Of a stretch of DNA of 64,000 nucleotides, positions 60,833-64,000 are shown in pieces. Position numbers and translations under genes: made by a program. Source of the DNA: an uncultured Candidatus Saccharibacteria bacterium (GTDB lineage: Bacteria; Patescibacteriota; Saccharimonadia; Saccharimonadales; Saccharimonadaceae); the NCBI GenBank assembly GCA_937935245.1, contig CALGXX010000016.1:1-64000 (forward strand). The letters are read 5' to 3'. The notes below the pieces were generated by a model. That model was not told where the DNA came from. It made no database searches and saw only the letters and a list, made by a program, of their open reading frames with translations. Position 1 is the stretch's first letter. Every line of letters begins with the position of its first letter.

Positions 60833-61852
60833 ATGACTGCAGGAATAGATAAGTTTACCCCAACCCCAGAAGAACAAAAATTGTTCGATGAAGTCTTCCA
60901 TCCAGGCATCGCTGAAGAGTCTGATATTGACGTAAAAGAAACTGAGCCACAGAGAGAGGGTTTTTCTCTGTCGGTTGCGCTTGATTCTCTTAAGAAATGG
61001 GTGCGTGGTAGACGAGAAAAGCACGGCAAACCTTTTGGACTAACTAACAATTCGGCGGTAGAAAAACTTGCGGCAGCTGGAGAAGAATTGGGATTACCAG
61101 AAACAGACGTTCGGCTTTCCTCTGGACTTAAGCTGCTGATGGGCTTAATGCATGGCAAAAAGGAAGTTGAAATAATTGGCGAAGATATCTTAATTGAAGC
61201 CGCTAAAAGGGCTAAAGAAGAAGGTAAGGGAAGTGTTATAGCGCCAACACATTTCAATGGAGAAGATGTTCCTACGGCTAGTTATTTGGCGTCTTTGTTG
61301 AATAAAATTAATATTGGCGTAGCGTCGACTAATAGAGATTGGATTAAGAAGGGTGTTGGCGGAATCAACTTAGAAGCTATACAGTATCTTGCGTTTGGCG
61401 CTAAAAACTTTTTTGGGGTGCCATATGAATGGGTAGATAAAAAGAGTAAAAAACCGGTTCACTTTTCAACAGACCATTACGAAGAAGCGGTTAAATTTGT
61501 TGAGGATGGTGGATCTTTGGTTTTGGCTGGATATTCAGCGGATGACTCAGTAGGCTCAAAGCCTCGCAGTGAAATGGGCTCTGCAGCGATTCATACGGCA
61601 TTGAAATCTGGCGCAGACTTGATATTTGTTTACGTATCGTCAGAGGACAAGAAACTTATTATTAGGGTCATGGAAGATGAGGATGGTATGCTTGCGGCGT
61701 TTAGCAATTCATATAGAAAGGCGCTAGAGATGAAGGACTCTGATGTATCCGAGCGTTTATTATCGTCATGTAAAGAGTACTTAGAAGACAGCGAAATAGG
61801 TAGGGTTATAGCAGAAGAATATAAGCGTCGATCAGACAAAAACAAAGTCTAG
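60833..61852 (+). CDS. PlsC-like acyltransferase 2 (paralogue)
   Basis: 339 residues. After a charged N-terminus (about 1-60) the same acyltransferase motif appears as APTHFNGEDVPTASY (HX4D), followed by GVASTNRDWIKKGVGGINLE, GAKNFFGVPYEW and GSLVLAGYSADDS. The arrangement parallels the gene 18 bp upstream (AS-TN, NFF-VPY and HX4D in the same order), so they are tandem duplicates. It probably acts on a related lipid or surface acceptor. Confidence 0.72.
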   Translation: MTAGIDKFTPTPEEQKLFDEVFHPGIAEESDIDVKETEPQREGFSLSVALDSLKKWVRGRREKHGKPFGLTNNSAVEKLAAAGEELGLPETDVRLSSGLKLLMGLMHGKKEVEIIGEDILIEAAKRAKEEGKGSVIAPTHFNGEDVPTASYLASLLNKINIGVASTNRDWIKKGVGGINLEAIQYLAFGAKNFFGVPYEWVDKKSKKPVHFSTDHYEEAVKFVEDGGSLVLAGYSADDSVGSKPRSEMGSAAIHTALKSGADLIFVYVSSEDKKLIIRVMEDEDGMLAAFSNSYRKALEMKDSDVSERLLSSCKEYLEDSEIGRVIAEEYKRRSDKNKV

Positions 61853-61876
61853 CGAGCAGCACAGAAGTCTTAGTTA

Positions 61877-61905
61877 TTGACAAAATAAAAATAATGTGAT
61901 ATCAT
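61877..61905 (+). promoter_or_regulatory. Promoter of small gene before argS
   Basis: TTGACA (61877-61882) and TATCAT (61900-61905) with a 17-bp spacer. A short inverted sequence GTGA...TCAC overlaps the -10. Confidence 0.7.
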
Positions 61906-61941
61906 TTCACTGTATAAAAAATTAAAACAAAAAGGAATAAA

Positions 61942-62100
61942 ATGGCTGAAGAAAAAGATATTCACGGACTTACCGAAGGCGTATTGAGTCGAGACGATAT
62001 GTCGGCATTGACATATGTATTGCAACACGTGAAAGGATCTAGCCCAAGTTCAGCGACGAAATTAAGTCTGGAACTGGAAGAACTTGACGAAACAGCGTAG
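61942..62100 (+). CDS. 52-residue small acidic protein
   Basis: Starts at ATG 61942 after AAAGGA and ends TAG 62100. It contains no cysteine or membrane helix. The sequence has an acidic start (MAEEKDIHGLTEGVLSRDD), a central helix (MSALTYVLQHVKG) and an acidic end (LSLELEELDETA). It has a consensus-type promoter and a good ribosome site, so it is likely expressed. Function is unknown. Confidence 0.6.
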   Translation: MAEEKDIHGLTEGVLSRDDMSALTYVLQHVKGSSPSSATKLSLELEELDETA

Positions 62101-62145
62101 AGATTTAGCTAGATAATAATTCACCTCTGTTGTATACTGGACAGT

Positions 62146-63777
62146 ATGGAACAGATTATTTCTCAAGTAGTGAAACAACTTTTTGATCAAGATGTATCGG
62201 TACAATTAACGCGTCCTGATCCGAAGTTTGGTGACTTTGCTACAAATGTGGCGTTGCAATTGGCTAAGCCGCTAGGGAAGAATCCGCGTGAAATTGCGGA
62301 GATGATTGCTGAGAATCTGCGTAAAGAAGAAGAGTTTAGCGAAGTAAGCGTGGCTGGTCCAGGTTTTATCAATGTAAAACTGAGTGATCAATCCGTTCTA
62401 AATTCTTTGAAAAAAGAGCCAACGACGAAGCGCACTGGTCAGACGGTTGTAATTGAAACTAATTGCCCGAATCCATTTAAGGCTATGCACATCGGACATG
62501 CTTTGAATGCGATTTTGGCGGACACGATGGCTAATTTGTTGGCGGTTGATGGCGCAATTGTGCATCGAGTGAGTTATCACGGTGATGTCGGAACACATGT
62601 CGGTAAAAGTATGTGGGCGATTTTACGTGAGATTGACGGCGATGTGAATAAATTGAACGAAATCCCAGCCGATAAGCGAAATGAATTTATGAGTCGTATG
62701 TACGTTGAAGGCGCGCGTGCGGCGAAAGAATCTCCAGAGGCAAAGGCAGAAATTGATGAACTAGCTAAGCAATCATTCGTCCTGGATGATCCGCTATACA
62801 AACAAGTTTACGAAATCTGTAAAAGTTGGAGTTTTGACGAAATTGACTCTAATGTTGGGCGACTTGGAAACGTGCCGATTGAGCGACGTTATGTTGAGAG
62901 CGAAACTGAAGAATTGGGAAAATCTCTGATTAAAGAGAAAACGCCAGAGGTGTTTACCAAATCTGACGGCGCGTATGTTTTTAAGGGCAGTAAATACGGC
63001 GCGTTCGACAACGTGTTTATTGGATCTCACGGCAATGGTCTTTATGGGGCGCATGATATGGGATTGATTCAGCTGAAATATAAGGATTACCCAGATTTGG
63101 ACTTGTCAATTACGGTAAATGGCGAGGAGCAAGCAGCATACTTCCGTGGCGTGATTGCGGCTAGTGAACTGTCGATTCCAGCCTTGAAAGGAAAATTGTT
63201 TAATTACGCGACTGGCTTGGTTAAATTGACAACTGGAAAAATGAGCTCACGAACGGGTGAAGTTGTTACAATTGGCTGGCTGTTCGACGAGTTTAAGAAG
63301 GCGATTAAAAATGCTGGCGGCGAGCCAACCGACGACGTGATTGCTGGCGCGCTCCGTTATCAATTCTTGAAAGTGAAGATCGGCGGCGACGTCATATTTG
63401 ATATTAACGACGCGGTAAGTTTGACGGGAAATACGGGAAGTTACTTGCAATACGCTCACGCCCGAGCGCGAGGTATTTTAGCTAAATCCGATAAAGAAAT
63501 TGCCTTTCCGACAGAGTTGTTTGACGAAGATAAGATGCTGGTCAGAAAGTTGAGTGAGTATGTGGACGTGGTTGATCGCGCTAAGGAGAGTTTGGAGCCT
63601 CATCACATCTGTACGTATTTGTTTGAATTGGCGCAGGAATTTAATCGATATTACGAGAAAAATCAGGTTATTGGTAGCGACAAAGAGGCACATCGCGTAG
63701 GAATCGTGGCAATTTATGCCGATATTCTTAAGGCTGGACTGGCTATTTTGGGAATTGTGGCACCAAATAAGATATAA
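62146..63777 (+). CDS. argS: Arginyl-tRNA synthetase
   Basis: 543 residues. It has the HIGH-type motif in NPFKAMHIGHALNAI, the KMSK-like GKMSSRTGE, and the C-terminal DALR-type anticodon-binding domain (GNTGSYLQYAHARARGIL). The N-terminal Add-1 domain (about 1-85) is short. It charges tRNA-Arg, including the GCG tRNA in this window. TATACT (62133-62138) ends 7 nt before the ATG and no Shine-Dalgarno is seen, so the transcript may be leaderless. Confidence 0.95.
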   Translation: MEQIISQVVKQLFDQDVSVQLTRPDPKFGDFATNVALQLAKPLGKNPREIAEMIAENLRKEEEFSEVSVAGPGFINVKLSDQSVLNSLKKEPTTKRTGQTVVIETNCPNPFKAMHIGHALNAILADTMANLLAVDGAIVHRVSYHGDVGTHVGKSMWAILREIDGDVNKLNEIPADKRNEFMSRMYVEGARAAKESPEAKAEIDELAKQSFVLDDPLYKQVYEICKSWSFDEIDSNVGRLGNVPIERRYVESETEELGKSLIKEKTPEVFTKSDGAYVFKGSKYGAFDNVFIGSHGNGLYGAHDMGLIQLKYKDYPDLDLSITVNGEEQAAYFRGVIAASELSIPALKGKLFNYATGLVKLTTGKMSSRTGEVVTIGWLFDEFKKAIKNAGGEPTDDVIAGALRYQFLKVKIGGDVIFDINDAVSLTGNTGSYLQYAHARARGILAKSDKEIAFPTELFDEDKMLVRKLSEYVDVVDRAKESLEPHHICTYLFELAQEFNRYYEKNQVIGSDKEAHRVGIVAIYADILKAGLAILGIVAPNKI

Positions 63778-63811
63778 TATTCAATAATAAATAATAAAAG
63801 GAGAATTTATT

Positions 63812-64000
63812 ATGGCAAAACCTAGTGTCGACAAATCGGCTAAAAAGTTGGTTTCTAAGAGTGCTAAGGCGGCCGCGAAAGTTGCTGCCATTAAAGAGAA
63901 GAAAATTGTAAGTGCAGCTATAAAAGACACTCATATGGGTGGGTTTGTAAACTTTATCCGTGAACAGGGTGTTGTTGGCTTGGCTGTAGGTTTGGCAATT
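63812..64000 (+). CDS. mscL: Large-conductance mechanosensitive channel, 5' part
   Basis: The first 63 codons are present and the gene runs off the window. A Lys/Ala-rich basic N-terminus (about 1-42) precedes GGFVNFIREQGVVGLAVGLA, which matches the amphipathic N-terminal helix and first membrane helix of MscL. The protein would form a pentameric channel that opens under osmotic stress. The N-terminal extension is longer than in typical MscL. AAAGGAGA precedes the ATG. Confidence 0.85.
   Translation, partial: MAKPSVDKSAKKLVSKSAKAAAKVAAIKEKKIVSAAIKDTHMGGFVNFIREQGVVGLAVGLAI

Noticed and set aside
1..64000. Alternative genetic code with UGA as an amino acid, as in some other CPR
   Set aside because: Several genes, such as comF, end in TGA at the expected length and no in-frame TGA is needed.
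1..64000. CRISPR array or insertion sequence
   Set aside because: No regularly spaced direct repeats, cas-like genes or transposase-like proteins were found.

Overview
The window looks like a chromosomal segment around the replication origin of a Candidatus Saccharibacteria (TM7, Patescibacteria/CPR) genome. This placement is inferred from gene content and has not been tested by search. The genome is compact with many 1-44 bp overlaps and the code is standard (TGA is used as a stop, for example at the end of comF). The gene order jag-yidC-rnpA-rpmH / dnaA-dnaN is present but recF does not follow dnaN. The Mur ligases are short, and a minimal type IV secretion system carries many VirB2-like pilins.

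Layout. 1-10966: a surface region with a membrane-anchored protein, a secreted ChW-repeat protein, an ABC-2 polysaccharide exporter with two glycosyltransferases, then two more GT2 enzymes and a GtrA-like flippase. 10947-15829: jag, yidC, rnpA and rpmH on the minus strand facing dnaA and dnaN, with DnaA-box clusters on both sides of dnaA. 15819-34494: the T4SS-like locus. The minus strand carries two VirB6/TrbL proteins, a PrgI-like protein, a VirB4 split in two genes, an M15 peptidase, a lysozyme/endopeptidase and three small anchored proteins. The plus strand carries six tandem VirB2/TrbC-like pilins. A Tat-type lipoprotein and tRNA-Asp lie between the two arms. 34495-39738: Hsp20, ComF, RlmH, four tRNAs, small membrane proteins, a seventh pilin and a VanZ-RDD fusion. 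39740-47076: valS, femAB-like, tsaD and MurE/MurF-like ligases lacking the usual N-terminal domain. 47165-54037: an unknown protein with a possible nuclease core, CIRCE-controlled groESL, an SIS sugar-phosphate isomerase, a MacB/LolD-type ABC pair and tRNA-Ser(GGA). 54117-64000: class I ribonucleotide reductase genes with NrdR-like boxes, a PNPOx-like protein, a 59-residue CxxC protein, pyrG, two PlsC-like acyltransferases, a small peptide, argS and the start of mscL.

The most notable observation is in the ribonucleotide reductase cluster. NrdA has its catalytic cysteines but no cysteine pair at its C-terminus. NrdB has Phe where the radical Tyr normally sits, as in chlamydial class Ic enzymes. 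About 450 bp downstream of nrdB a 59-residue protein ends in ICDGCE and is preceded by two NrdR-like boxes with the same 32-bp spacing as those before nrdA. This suggests a reductase whose redox tail is encoded by a separate gene. The second major theme is the T4SS-like apparatus beside oriC, with its expanded pilin set, wall hydrolases, promoters that imply leaderless mRNAs, and a hairpin that would hide the ribosome-binding site of one VirB6 gene.

The four serine tRNAs (CGA, GCU, UGA, GGA) are all in this window. No insertion sequence, CRISPR array or rRNA was seen. No stretch above 300 bases lacks a gene.
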